This document shows, one piece after another, positions 45,350 to 57,895 of a DNA stretch of 64,000 nt. Source of the stretch: Saposhnikovia divaricata (Eukaryota; Streptophyta; Magnoliopsida; Apiales; Apiaceae). Numbering within the stretch: position 1 is the stretch's first letter; each line of letters opens with the position of its first letter. The position numbers and the translations under genes are program-made. The notes below the pieces were generated by a model. It did no database searches. It was given only the letters and a program-made list of their open reading frames with translations, and was not told the origin of the DNA. The DNA is taken from the NCBI GenBank assembly GCA_036435485.1, contig CM071600.1, positions 53,441,546-53,505,545 of the forward strand, in the 5' to 3' direction.

Positions 45350-48300
45350 CTAATCAATATCTTCGTAACCATCGGTCTCGTCATCTTCCTCTTCATCATT
45401 TTCTTCACCTTCCCCTTCTTCTTCTTCTTCTTCTTCTTCTTCTTCTTCATTTGAATCTCTTACAATTTGAATTGGGTCGTATTGTGCAAAATCAATAAAA
45501 AATGATGAGGAAGATGCATTTGATACATTCTCTTGAAATGCATCGTCATTTGGTTCATTAGTAGTTTCATCAATCGGACGATTTTTACAATTAATCACGG
45601 TATAAATATTACTCCGAGGATTCATTACACTAGGCGCATAGTACACTTGAATCGCTTGGCTTGCCAAAACAAAAACCTCGTTGGACCTCAATCTTGATTT
45701 AATATCCACGGTCACAACTCGATTTTGATCAACTCGAACACCGTTTCCAAAACTATCAAACCAACGACATTTGAACAAATATACAAAATTCCCACCCCCA
45801 TATACAAGTTTTATTATGTCTTCTAATTGACCATAATAATTAGTAAGTGCATCATTGTGAGAAGTACCTTTGACAAGAACACCATCATTAATTTGAAACT
45901 TATATCCATTGATCGTGCAACTACGAAATGAGAAGATATTACGAATAGGTCCATCAATCAAATTCTTGAAGAACAAACGTTTGGCATCATCATTCTCAAT
46001 CTAATAAATCATGAGAATATATCAAAATACATATATAATATTATTGACTATATCAAACAAAAATATTAAAATTGCTCCAAAATATACCTTTTGACGAAAC
46101 CAATGTTTAAATTCGGATTTCTGAAGTGATTCTAATTGCTCACTTGACACGCCCGGAAAAGTTTCACGTACATGGGCATCATATTCCCTGAAATAAATAA
46201 ATATAAACTAGAGTGGTATATCATATCACAAATTTACATTAGGAGTAAAGTTCACATACCGAATATATGATTGAACTTCCGGCATGTTTAAAAGGACGTA
46301 ATATTCGGCAATCTTCAACTCATTATCTTTCAAGTACCCAATGACTTGTTTCTTACTCGTTTTGATAGGATATCTAAAAACTTCTAAAATAGACTCCTCT
46401 CGTTCATCAATCACAATTTCATTACGACGCACGACATTATGAACCGTCTCTACGGTTGAACGAAAGTAGATTGAGAAAAAATTGACCATCTCTTCTTCGA
46501 CGTATTTCTCCGCAATTGAACCTTCCACTCGTCCCTTTTGTTTTACTTTATCTTTCATGAATTTCAACAACCTCTCAAAAGGATACATCCATCGATAGTA
46601 CACCGGTCCTCCAAGTCTACATTCTTCAATCAAGTGTAAAAGCAAGTGCTCCATAATATCTAAAAAACTAGCCGGGAATATAGTCTCAAGCACACACATT
46701 GTCCTGATTATGGATTTTTCTAAAGAATCCAAATCGTTGCGTAGTAAAACCGATGAGCAAAGATCACGGAAAAAATTTGAAAGGGCCGCGAGAGCATCCA
46801 TAATATAAGATGGCAAAAACTCACGAAACGCAATAGGCATTAGTTTTTGCATGAAAATGTGACAATCATGTGATTTGAAACCCGTGATTCTTAAAGTATC
46901 CCATTTTATGCAACGAGCTATGTTTGAAGCACATCCGTCCGGAAGTTTTAGTGATGAAATCCAATTGCATAAAAGCCGAAGTTGAGGCCTAGTAAGTGTG
47001 TATGGTGCTTTCGGTTTCACTCCATTTTCATCGAGCCACAATTCGGGCCTTATCCCTAGGAGCTTGCAATCTTTTCTACCATTTGAGTGATCTTTACTCT
47101 TCTTCCTATCATCCACAACTGTGTAAAAAATATTTTCAAACACATTTTTTTCCGTATGCATGACATCAATACAATGTCTTAACTTATGAGATGACCAATA
47201 TGGTAATTCCCAAAACATAGAAAAGTGAGTCCAATGGTGTTGTTCCCCGTACCCACTAGGCATTGTTATCCTAAAAGCTTTTCCCGGGGGGGGGGAGAAT
47301 TCTAGTTGTAATATGGAAGACAACAAAGACTCGCCCGTAGACCGACCTTTGAACACTTTTTTCTCTACCGTGGGAAACTTCACACTTTTCTTCCGCAAAG
47401 GGTCATTTTCTTCCAAAAAGGTACGGTATGTACCATAGAAACAACATTTTTTAGAATGTTTGAGTTGGAAACCTTTTACATCTCCCACACAAACATTACA
47501 ACCCATCTTTCCTTTTGTTGACCATCCACTAAGCATACCTAAAGCGGGAAAATCACTAATTGTCCATAATAGTGCCGCTTTCATATTGAAATTTTGCTTT
47601 AGCGATTGATCATAGGTTTCAACTCCACTTTGCCACAAAATAAATAATTCATCCATGAGTGGCCTTAAAAATACATTGAGATTTTTTGTTGGAGAGTTAG
47701 GACCCGGAATTAGAAGAGTCATGTACATGAAGGGTCTTTTCATACACATAGAAGGAGGAAGGTTATATACAACCACTACAACCGGCCATACCGTATACAC
47801 ATTATTTATCGAATTTCCAAATGGATTGAAACCATCACTTGACAATCCGAGTCGAACATTACGAAACTCCTTAGCAAACGATGGGTATTTTAAGTCAAAG
47901 TTTTTCCATTCATCTCCATCCGCGGGGTGACTTAGTTCACCATCTTTTACTTCCCTATTCTTGTACCACGTCATATATTTGGCCGTACGATCCGACATGA
48001 ATAACCGTTGTAGACGAGGAATAAGTGGAAAGTGTCTTAGAACCTTTCTAGGTATGTTATTCCCATTTTTTCCCCTTGCATCTTTATAACGACTCGTATT
48101 GCAAATGTCACACACAATTTTCTTTGAGTCGTTACCGTAAAATAGCATACAATCATTCTCACACACATCAATCTTGTCATAACCCAACTTCAATTTCTTC
48201 ACCATCTTCTTTATATCATAATGGGTATTTGGTAGTGTATGATTTTTGGGAAGTACATCACCAATGATTTCAAGCAACAAGTTGAATGCTTTTTCGCTAC

Positions 48301-48853
48301 ACTTGGATACATCTTTGAAATGTAACAATCTCGTACTAAAGGTGAGTCTTGTGTAGTCTTTGTTTCCAGGATAAATGGGAGCTCCACAAGTATTAACATC
48401 GGTAAAAAATGTTGAAGTATCACTATTTGGGGGTTGTTGGACATTTTGAGTACTAGTACCCGCTGTATCATTGAAACTATAATAATCTTGCCCAGCGGCA
48501 TCTCGTAACATCCCATCCAAATCAATCGGCGGTTCTACATTAATTGGTGTGGTTCGACGACGACGGCGTGGTGGTTGGGATTCCGTTCTTGGTTCACTCT
48601 CACCGTGAAAAGTCCATACGATATAATGTGGTAAAAATCCATCGGCATACAAATGAAATGTAACATCATCTATAGTTTGCCACTTTGAAGTTTTACATTT
48701 AACACAAGGACATTTGGTCTTACCCCCAATCAACCCAAACTTAGTTGCAACATCTATAAACTCGGCAACACCATTCTTGTATTCCGTTGTCAATGTAATA
48801 CGATCATTTTGTAAACGACGTCTAATCCATTCACGATTACTTCCGGTTGACAT
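45350..48853 (-). CDS. CACTA transposase, TNP2 family
   Basis: Three exons, 48853-46260, 46187-46088 and 46000-45350, with frame-preserving GT-AG junctions, give 1,114 residues with no stop. Domains in order: transposase-associated domain (about 7-86: NREWIRRRLQND, CPCVKC, HLYADGF, WTFHGE); the tnp2 core (about 190-480: DICNTSRYKD, HPADGDEW, GPNSPTKNLNVFLRPLMDEL, DFPALGMLSGWSTKGKMGC); a DUF4218-type region (about 690-800: SHDCHIFMQKLMPIAFREFL, VYYRWMYPFERLLKFMK); and a DUF4216-type region in exon 3 (FKCRWFDS, VFVALASQAIQVYY-like). The C-terminus is a run of glutamates from a (TTC)n tract. It should cut and paste the element by recognising the CACTA ends in the nucleus. Full length and open. 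Confidence 0.93.
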
Positions 48854-49578
48854 CTACAATGTTATAAACACACATTCATTACATTTCTTTAAACTCTCTC
48901 TTTAACACAATCTTTTCACCATAAATATTTAACATTTCCACATAAACATTTGTATTTAACATTCATAAAATGTATTTGTATTTAACATTTATACACAAAT
49001 CATTCAAGCATAAATTTGTATTTAACATTTATACACAAATATTTTAAGCATAAATAATATTTCTATTATCCAACATTTCAAATATATAAACATTGAATTT
49101 AACAAGTCAAGTTAAAAACTTGAAAATGTATACTTACAACTTTTTCTTCTTCTTCTTCTTCTTCTTCTTCTTATTCTACAACTTTTTTCCTCAACCAACC
49201 AAAAACAAAAGTAAAAATGTAGATAAGATTTTAATTTTCGTCACAGCTCATTTCCTACCGAAAGTCGGTAGGAAATGTCCACCGACCCGTCAACCAATCA
49301 GAAGCCGCCAAGTAAACATTTGCTGGTGAATACTAGAGACATTTCCTACCGATGTCGCGCGGTAGGAAATGATAAACGTAAAACAACACTGCCACATGTC
49401 ACTTGGGGCCCATTCGACTCATTTCCTACTAACTTCGGTAGGAAATGCTTCGGCATTTCCTACCGACTAGTGGTCCGGTAGGAAATAGCCGTTTGACTCG
49501 AAAATCGGTAGGAATTGGCCGGTAGGAAATGCGTCGGTAGGAAATAAACGGTGGGAAAAGCCCGTTTTTCTTGTAGTG
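48854..49578 (-). promoter_or_regulatory. CACTA 5' end: promoter and subterminal repeats
   Basis: Upstream of the transposase start. Contains TATACACAAAT-type AT-rich direct repeats (48,960-49,040), a (TTC)n run at 49,143-49,171, and about eleven CGGTAGGAAAT/ATTTCCTACCG motifs between 49,250 and 49,545. No individual promoter element is certain. Confidence 0.6.
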
Positions 49579-49962
49579 AATTGATGGGGAAATTGATATT
49601 CAGATTTGAAAAGTTTTTTAGAAATCCATCAAAATCTCTTTGATTTTTGCAAGATTTCAAAACTTATAAAAACAACTAGCAAATCCACCAAAATCCACCA
49701 TTTTATTAAATCTAAAAAATACATGGATTTTTGAATACCATCAGATTTAAATGGATTGTTTTAAATCTAGATTGAATACACCCAGATTTTAAAAGACTTT
49801 TTAAAATCCTAATTAAATACCCTCGGATTTTAAATGACATTTTGAAATCCAAATTGAATACCTCAAGATTTTAATGGATTTAAAAAAATCCAAATTGAAT
49901 ACCCCTAGATTTCTAAAATCCCTCAAAATCCTTCAAAATCCCAGTTGAATACACCCCCGTAA

Positions 49963-50273
49963 GTCATGTATTGTATTGATAAATTTCAATCCTAATACAT
50001 TAGCGTTGTATAATTAAGGCATGCGTGTTGATGAATAGAATTAAAAGCCTAGCTAGCTCTCAAGGTGACCAAAACAATGATAAATATTCAACTTAATTGG
50101 CTATATATGTCTACGGTTTAGACTTTAGATTCTAGTAGCAAAAACGTACGTAACTTGTCCTCGTTAATTTTTACAAGGTGGTCATTTATACAAGGCCAGA
50201 GTGTCACGGCTTGTGGTGATAATTTATATATATAGACGGGGAAGGGAGCTGATCAGTGCATCAATATTGTACA
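49963..50273 (+). promoter_or_regulatory. Upstream region of the S28 carboxypeptidase gene
   Basis: No gene. ATATATATAG at 50,225-50,234 is a TATA-like sequence about 40 bp before the first ATG, with TSS expected near 50,260. Confidence 0.5.
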
Positions 50274-50976
50274 ATGTCATCTCCAAGAAATTTGCTCTGT
50301 TTTTTGCTCTTGCTCTTATGTATGATCACTTCATCTCTTGCTGCTGGTGTACCTCAGGTTCATGCTACTTTATACACACACACACACTGATACACACATG
50401 TAATTTTGGCATGGCTAAGTAAGCTTGTAAGTATCTATCGTTTGAACATGCATGCATGCATCCCTCACTTTAGTTACTATTGGTTTTGCAGGATGGCCAC
50501 GTTGGAAGTTGTGAATCATCCTTCTGTCCCAGTAAGTCCATGTCCATCCATAGCTTCCACGTATCAAAAAGTACAAGTCCTCACTCAATCTATTATCAGT
50601 AAACACCGATAAACACATTTTTATATACAAGAATTAATATACATGTTGCTCCTCTGGTCTGGTCCTATACTGATATCAGGTTAAACAATAATTAACAATC
50701 AAGTGTTGGTTGGTTATGTAGTAAAAGTATATCCTAAAATAGTGGCTAGCCTGGTCAGGTTATACACATACAAGTTATGCTTTAGCCTAGAGCTGTTAAC
50801 GAAACAAATATTTAATAAAATATTCGAGATTCTAATTCGTTTAACAATATTCGTGTTCGTTTATTAATAAATACAAATACGAATTCAAATCTTAAAAAAT
50901 ATTCGGTTTGTTAACAAATACAAATTCGAATAGATAAATATTCGTATTCGCTATTCGCTTAGTTATTCGGAAATTA

Positions 50977-51014
<38 letters not shown>

Positions 51015-54000
51015 TTATATTATATAGAAAAATATTATATCAAAAATTGCTCGTGATTTGTTGGCTATCCTTATTAGCAGTGTTGGCTATCCCTATTAGT
51101 ACTTTATAATTTGCTTGAACTGGTGAAGTATAGGACTATGGGAGTTCATAACTTTTGTCACGGGCCAGCAGTTTAGTTATTTAGTTTCATTTTCTTTTAA
51201 ATGAGTACCTTAAACGAATATGAATAGTTCGTGAATTTTAATCGAATCCGAATACAAATAATTATTCGGGCCATATACGAATCCGAATATATATATTTAA
51301 AACGAATACAAATATGAAGATTGTCGTATTCGTTTCGCTAACGGCCCTACTTTAGGCTTGATTAACAATCAAGTGTTGTGTTGGTTTGCTAGTGTTGTTA
51401 GGCTGGGGTGTAATAATTAAGTTGATTTGGGCCGGATACTATGATCTCTTGTAATTGGGTGCTACCCAGTCTTATCAGTGTAATGGGCTGGGCCCTTAGT
51501 AAATATGGTTCTTTATGAAAAGAAAAATAACTTACTATTACACACATGCATTAGTAAATTTAAAGCTAGTGTTGTTTGTAAATTATAATGGGCTGGGTTT
51601 TTAAATATTTTAAACATTAAGTGCAAATATTTTTTTTTTATAAAAAGAAGAGCAAATATTTATATCTAAAAGAAGTATAAATAGAATATTATTACACCAT
51701 TTTGCTATTAGACTTTTAGTAATTAATAAGAACCATTTTGAAGTTAGTGCAACACATATTTGTATTTGTTGGTTAGTGATAAAACAACTCGATGTCCAAG
51801 AATTAAAGTCATGTACAACTTAATCTAGTATGCAATTATACAATTGATCACCACATGTGCAAATTACAATACACACGACAATCTACAAAACTAAATTACA
51901 TTACACATAAGTAGAACATCATTGTATTAAATATCTTTAATTCATAATTTTAGTGTGGAACATGTAATAATATATCCAAAGAATCTTAACTTTAAGTCAA
52001 GTCGTAAATTAGTAGTATGGCTCATTAGTGCATAATATATGTTGGGTTGGATTGGGTTAAAATTATCAAAACCCTAGCCCAACCCATTTAATTCGGTTTT
52101 TTTTTTTAATATTTAACTCATTCAATGTTCGGTTTAAATAATATCGGGTTGGGTCGGCTAAAAGTAGGGACGGGTTGGGTCGGTTTAATCGATTTGATCG
52201 ATTTATGGGCACCCGTACCCGCCGGAGTCTGTATTTAATATGTTGTTGTGTGATATAGTCAAGGTGTTTGATAAATTGCCTATAGCAGAAATTAATCGAT
52301 TGGTGAGATTGCTCGACACTCGTTTGTTTCCTTGCATTAATGATTGAACTCTAGTGGTTATGCATGTTGGTGTGAGATTTTTAAAAACTTAGTTTTATAG
52401 TAAGACTTCATAAGCTTGGCATCATTCCCCATTCTCATGGTCCTGTAGTGTTTAAATTAATTCCTGTTAAGAATTTTGTTACATATGTAATATGTTCGAT
52501 CTTGGATGAGTATACTAAGCAACACATATACTTGCAAGAACTTGTCTAAACAATTTCAAACTATTTTTCTTGCATCAGAAGAGAAGAGAACTGCAAGGCT
52601 TCCTCCACTAAGGGGAGGCATCTTCCAAGATTTCAAAAACAAAACACAAACATTTTCCGAGGACACGAAAACCTATTTCTACGATCAAACACTTGACCAT
52701 TTTAACTACAATCCCCAAAGCTACGCTACTTTTAAGCAGAGGTATGCCATCGATTCTACACATTGGGGCGGTCCAGAATCAAGTGCACCTATATTTGTCT
52801 ACCTTGGAGCTGAAGCATCACTTGCTTCTCAATACCCGATTGGATTTATGTTAGAAAATGCACCCGGTTTCAGAGCACTTCAAGTATATATAGAGGTACG
52901 TACTATCACTTTCTTGTATTATAAGTTCACATTTAGCAAATAAACTAGTTCTTATTTTGGGCATAAATATGTTTTATATATATGTCATGAGGGTAAAAAG
53001 TATCTAATGCTAACTTAAGATAATTTTCTAAAGTTATTGGTTCAAAACTACATAATTTTTTGTGTTTAGATGAAAAATCCTAGGTATATGATATCTAATT
53101 TGTTGTGACTAATTTAACGTTGTCTTTACAAGTTCAAAGTCTCATATGTAACCTTTGAAAATTGAAATGGTAAGTAAGTCAGTGCCCAAAATTGTTTGCA
53201 CTCCTCAATTCTCGCAAAATATGGCTGTTATAACCGTATATCTTATTGCTTTGATTCACTGAATAAAATCATTTGTTCTTTTAGAGTTCTAGTCTTGTGC
53301 TTGATTTGCCTGACCTATCCTAAAGCTTATTCGAACTACAAACAAATAAGTTGTTGACGGAGGAATTTGGGAACAACAAATTTCGAGGTACGTCGCCGGA
53401 AACAAGATCTGATGCGGTGGTTCTTTACCGGAGAAAACGGTGGTGTGTGGTTGTTGAACGTAATTGGTGGCTGAGATTGATAGGGTTAGTGGCGGCTATT
53501 CAGAGCTCTCGACTTCCAACCCCCCAATCGGTCTACGTACCCCTCTATTTATAGGGGATCAAGCCAGACGTAGTTCTTGAAGAACAAGAAACCCAAATGG
53601 GCTTGAATAACGGACCAGCTTCTGGAATGTTCTACTATGAGACCTAACCACAAAGGCCCAAGGCTCATCCAAGATCTCAAGACTTCACGGATAAGGAAAC
53701 TTTCCCCGTCGAGGACTAGTCCAATCCGAGCTATTTCTTGATTTCAAGGATGCAGGTATAACCGTGGTTTACCCCAAATGCAGAACGCATCCCTGTCCCC
53801 CGAATGAGAAGCACCCACCAGATAGCAGGACAGGTGATCCAGAGCTTTTGGGTGCAAAGTGCAGGATTACTCCAAAGTTCCCCAATGAGAGCGCGCCCAT
53901 TGACTACAGGAATAGAGCTCCCAAAGCACACACCAGAAAGTCCCCATCTTTCCACCTTAGGGCGCGCCCTTAGTGTCTAAGAAGGGTCCTTATATCCAGG

Positions 54001-57000
54001 CAAACCCCTGGAGGCCTTCTGCGACGGACATCCCCCTCCTGAGATACGACAGGAGGGAATTCTTCAATAATCAAACAGGAAATCGACAATATTATCATCT
54101 CGGAATTCCAACATAACCTAGGGCGCGGCCTAATACCCCAGGGCGCGCCCTAACCTCTTGAAAATCCTAATTCGTCCTCTAAAATCCCAAATTAAACCCG
54201 TTATTGACCCGAATCTATCTCAAAAATATCCGAACCGAATTTTGGCTATAACATAAGTCATATTAAAAGTGGACAATTCTATTAACTACCGATGAATTGA
54301 AGAGTATGCTATAAGAGGAAGTTAGTAACCTATCAAGGTTCCTAGCAGAAAAAGGCCCAGATTATATTTCCTCAATGATCTTATGATAATATCAATCCCA
54401 TCTGTGTTGATATGGTAATGGTGTTCTTTTTTTTTTTCTTTTTTTTTTTGTCAAGGGTAATGGTGTTCTTTGAAATATCTAAATATAACAATTCAAAATT
54501 CAGAATTAGTGCACCCATATAAACATGATACTGTAAATTCCCATTTCTGTGGTTTTCAATAAGCCAAGGATAAGTTCTGTATATCCAAAATTACAATTAG
54601 TATGTGTTTATACATGATGTATCTGAAACTATGTAGTTTTGAACACTTACTTTATGAAGTTATCTAAAGGTAACTTTATATTCCTTTTAGCCAATGTATC
54701 GATATATTGGGATTATTGAAAGTAAATTGATGATTGTTTGATCATTAGCATCGATACTATGGCGCATCCAATCCACTGGGATCGATGGAAAAGTCTCTAA
54801 AAAATGCTACACTCCGTGGCTATTTCAACTCAGCTCAAGCATTGGCAGATTATGCAGAAATTTTGGTTTATCTTAAACACAAGCTTTTGGCTCATAGTTC
54901 TCCAATCATTGTGCTTGGTGCATCATATGGAGGCAGTAAGTGACTACCTACATGCGTATACACACATTGTTTCTCTGTATATATTAATCCCTAATTATTT
55001 AGTATTGATTTAACTAATTACTGGATTGTTAGTGCTTGCTTCTTGGTTTCGCCTGAAGTATCCCCACATCGCATATGGTGCACTGGCCTCATCTGCTCCC
55101 ATTCTTTACTTTGATGACATCATTCCACAAGACGCTTATTATTCAATTGTTTCAAAAGATTTCAAGGTACTTTTTAGTTAATCTGCACAATTGATATTCA
55201 CGAGAGTTCCCTTTTAAAGTAAGTAGCGGAAACTGACAACAATCAGTTGTAATGTGGTGCAGGAAGTGAGTGAAAGTTGCTACAAAACAATTAAGAAATC
55301 ATGGTTAGAAATTGATAAAATTGCTTCGAAGCCCCAAGGCCTTTTGTTCCTTAGCAAAAAATTCAACACTTGCACGTGAGTAACAGAAAATCATTTACCT
55401 TCTACTGAATGAGCAATAAAGTTCAAACTATCATTTTTACAAGTGTACAACTGATATGAAATGCTAAACGAGATCATACTTGTCTAGGAAGCTGAGAGAT
55501 TCCAATGAATTAAAGAACTACTTGGATGCGCTATACACCTCTGCAGCTCAATATGCTGCACCACCATTATATCCAGTAACCGTAATGTGTGGAGGCATTG
55601 ATAGAGCACCTACTGGGACTGACATATTGGGACGAATAGTTGCTGGAATCGCTGCAAGCGGACCGAATATGGAATGCAATATAATAGAATATTCTGTTGA
55701 TGAAACAAGTGAAGGATGGGGATGGCAAGTAAGTATATTCATTGTTCATTTATGTTATATTAGGTACTTATTTTTATTGACACTACTTAATTTCAGTTAG
55801 CATGATCATGCATAATAAATTTATATAGGCTATTTAGCATTTTATTTATACAGTCTTGCAGTGAGATGATAATGCCTATTGGGCGCGGCTACAATACAAT
55901 GTTCCAACCATTGCCTTTCAATTTCAGTGAGCAATCAAAAGAATGCAGGCACAACTTCGGTGTACAACCCCGGCCACACTGGATCACTACTTATTATGGA
56001 GGCCATGTAATGTACCATCATTTCTCTCATAAATTTCCATTTTTTATAGAAATTAGTTCAATTGATTGCTTATATCAGTCTCCCCTGACACAATTAAGTA
56101 CAATCAATTTTTCTGTATATGCTGACGCTTTTGGGCGGTTATGTATACATATCAGAGGTCGTCTTAGATATTTGTGAATTGTGATATATGCATGTACATA
56201 TTGGTAATTAGAACTATCATGTAAACCATCCTTTACTTCCTACCACATCTTCGATAATATTGTGAATCACGTTAGCCACCTAGCCCTTGAGATTTAATGC
56301 CTATTGGAGGTTGATTTACTTCTCAAATAGCAAAATAGCACATGCATGCTTCACTGATCTATCCAAAAGCTGGTATACATATTGGTTACTATTGTTTAGC
56401 AATTAAACTTGCTAATCATGCTCTTTGAGTCTTCTAGCTCTCTAATCGCAAATTGGATCTTGAGTTATCTAATTGTCTCTCCCTATATACCTCTGACTTC
56501 CTCCCCCCACCTCCCGTTCTCTCTCTGAAAATCTCTGGAAATATCGAGAACTCGATTATAGATTAAAAACATATAATCTAAGATATACAGTTGCATATAT
56601 TAAATAAATCAAATATGTGTGCCCTGCCTTATCTGAAGATAAGGCTTTATATTTGTTTAATTTAATACAAAATATACTATTGTCAGTTGTTCAGAACTAT
56701 CATGTAAACCATATATCATCTGAATAATACGCAATATGCATGTACACATATTAGAGATTATTGACATTATTACATGTCTGATTAAATCTATATGTTTACG
56801 CATTCACATAGGACATAAAATCAGTTCTGAGGAAGTTCAGCAGCAACATCATATTTTCCAATGGCTTGCGAGATCCCTATAGCAGTGGCGGGTATTTATC
56901 TCAAATCACAAAATTTGCTTTTGAATGAGTGTATTGACTTGAGAACATACTGTGAAAGGATGCATGTATTGTTGATCTAACTTTCTGCTTCTTGTGATTC

Positions 57001-57404
57001 TAATTACAGGGTATTGGAGAATATATCTGATAGTATAGTTGCTGTTACCACAGTCAATGGTAAGTGTTTAGAAATATAGCTGCATGATAACAACATCTGT
57101 ATATAATAAATCGTTCAAATATAATGCAAGTATGGACAGTGAAATGTAAACACAATGTTGTCACAACTCACACCTGGGTTTGATTTGATTCCAAAACGGG
57201 GATGACGGGTAATATATAATACTGACATATACTACATTATTATGAATGTGTTGAACTTGATCAGGTTCACATTGCTTGGATGTCGGATCAACCCAACCAA
57301 GTGACCCGCAATGGCTGTTGGATCAAAGAAAGACAGAGGTGCTCATTATTGATCAATGGCTTAGGGACTACAACGCCAGTCTCAACTCTACCAACAATAA
57401 GTAG
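50274..57404 (+). CDS. Lysosomal Pro-X carboxypeptidase-like serine protease (peptidase family S28)
   Basis: Eleven exons by hand: 50274-50357, 50492-50531, 52579-52895, 54749-54935, 55033-55166, 55263-55375, 55488-55728, 55854-56006, 56812-56891, 57010-57059, 57265-57404. All use GT-AG and keep frame, giving 512 residues, the usual S28 length. Exon 1 is a signal peptide (MSSPRNLLCFLLLLLCMITS). Domain start: YFYDQTLDHFNYNPQSYATF and PIFVYLGAEASL. Catalytic Ser lies in VLGASYGG, Asp in NGLRDPYSSGG, His in GSHCLD. Conserved HRYYGASNPLGS and MCGGID are present. S28 enzymes remove residues C-terminal to proline, in vacuole/lysosome or apoplast. Exon 2 (40 nt, DGHVGSCESSFCP) is the least certain; exons 3-11 are secure. 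Introns 2 and 3 are large because of transposon insertions. Confidence 0.9.
50788..51349. mobile_element. hAT-like element in intron 2 (ACGAATA-rich)
   Basis: Ends TAGAGCTGTTAACGAAAC and, from the other strand, TAGGGCCGTTAGCGAAAC. Flanks CTTTAGCC (50780-50787) and CTTTAGGC (51350-51357), an 8-bp duplication with one mismatch. The interior consists of ATTCGTATTCG/ACGAATACAAAT variants and a (TA)n run near 50,981-51,010. Non-coding. Confidence 0.82.
53352..54253 (-). mobile_element. Solo LTR of the GGGCGCGCCC Tat family, in intron 3
   Basis: 902 bp, reverse orientation, TGTTATAGCCAAAATTCGG ... CCTCCGTCAACA, closely matching the 17,067 LTR. A perfect 5-bp duplication TAAGT flanks it (53347-53351 and 54254-54258). 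No internal element sequence, so it is the product of LTR-LTR recombination. It holds two exact GGGCGCGCCC sites (53960, 54141), variants, and a minus-strand TATAAATA (53546-53553). Its promoter faces against the host gene. Confidence 0.95.
54414..54471 (-). mobile_element. Minimal retroposition footprint (poly-A with target duplication)
   Basis: GGTAATGGTGTTCTTT occurs at 54414-54429 and 54456-54471, separated by about 20 T residues plus GTCAAG. On the minus strand this is a tiny insert, CTTGAC plus poly-A, with a 16-bp target duplication: an extremely 5'-truncated LINE or SINE insertion in intron 3. Confidence 0.65.
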
Positions 57405-57895
57405 GATAGGATCATAACTCATAAGTGAATGATGATCATACAGAGTAGTATATGAACTTTCAATATTTTCGATATATCTTAATTAAAACAATGACAAATC
57501 TGAACCATGTAAAATGGAATTCACGAAAGTTCTAAAACTATTCTTAGACCTGTTTAGTATGACCGAGGTGATTGATTATTTCAGAATAATATATGTACTA
57601 CTATAGTGGCACAGTACCACCATACCTTCTCTTTTTAAAACTCAAAACAACTTTTATTCAATATCAGAAGAATCCATCATCAAAGACTCTAACACCTCTG
57701 ATGGAGAAAACATAAATACTATTAAGCAGACAGCTCAAGCCAACATTTTTCATTTTCTTTAAACCACCTAACCAGGGCGAAAGCGATTACAATCCTCCTT
57801 AATATATTTTTAATTTTTGTTATCTTAAAAATATATCATAAGAGAAATGAGGAATCATATATTTTAGTTTGGATATCTCGATAAGTGAAGAACGA
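57405..57895. other. 3' flank of the carboxypeptidase gene / upstream of peptide frame
   Basis: No coding sequence seen. Includes the polyadenylation region of the carboxypeptidase gene and possibly the promoter of the peptide frame at 57,896; no motif stands out. Confidence 0.5.

Larger units (their letters stand above)
37544..49578 (-). mobile_element. Complete CACTA (En/Spm) DNA transposon, 12.0 kb
   Basis: Both ends begin CACTACAAGAAAAACGGGC; the inverted repeats match for 31 bp with one mismatch. AAT lies directly outside each end (37541-37543, 49,579-49,581), the 3-bp duplication of the superfamily. Subterminal regions hold about ten copies each of TTTCCTACCG in both orientations. Two genes, both on the minus strand, encode a TNP2-type transposase and a Transposase_24-like protein, each reading open across predicted exons. 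Intact ends, intact genes and a perfect duplication suggest a recent, possibly autonomous copy. It also contains nested repeats at 40.9-45.2 kb. Confidence 0.95.
37449..49959. mobile_element. MITE split by the CACTA element
   Basis: Left piece 37449-37543 starts GTGTATTCAACTGAGATTTT. Right piece 49,579-49,959 ends, from the other strand, with GGGTGTATTCAACTGGGATT. TAA flanks at 37446-37448 and 49,960-49,962. Both pieces share AAATCCA/TTGAATAC-rich sequence. Without the CACTA insert it would be about 475 bp. Host of the CACTA insertion. Confidence 0.72.
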
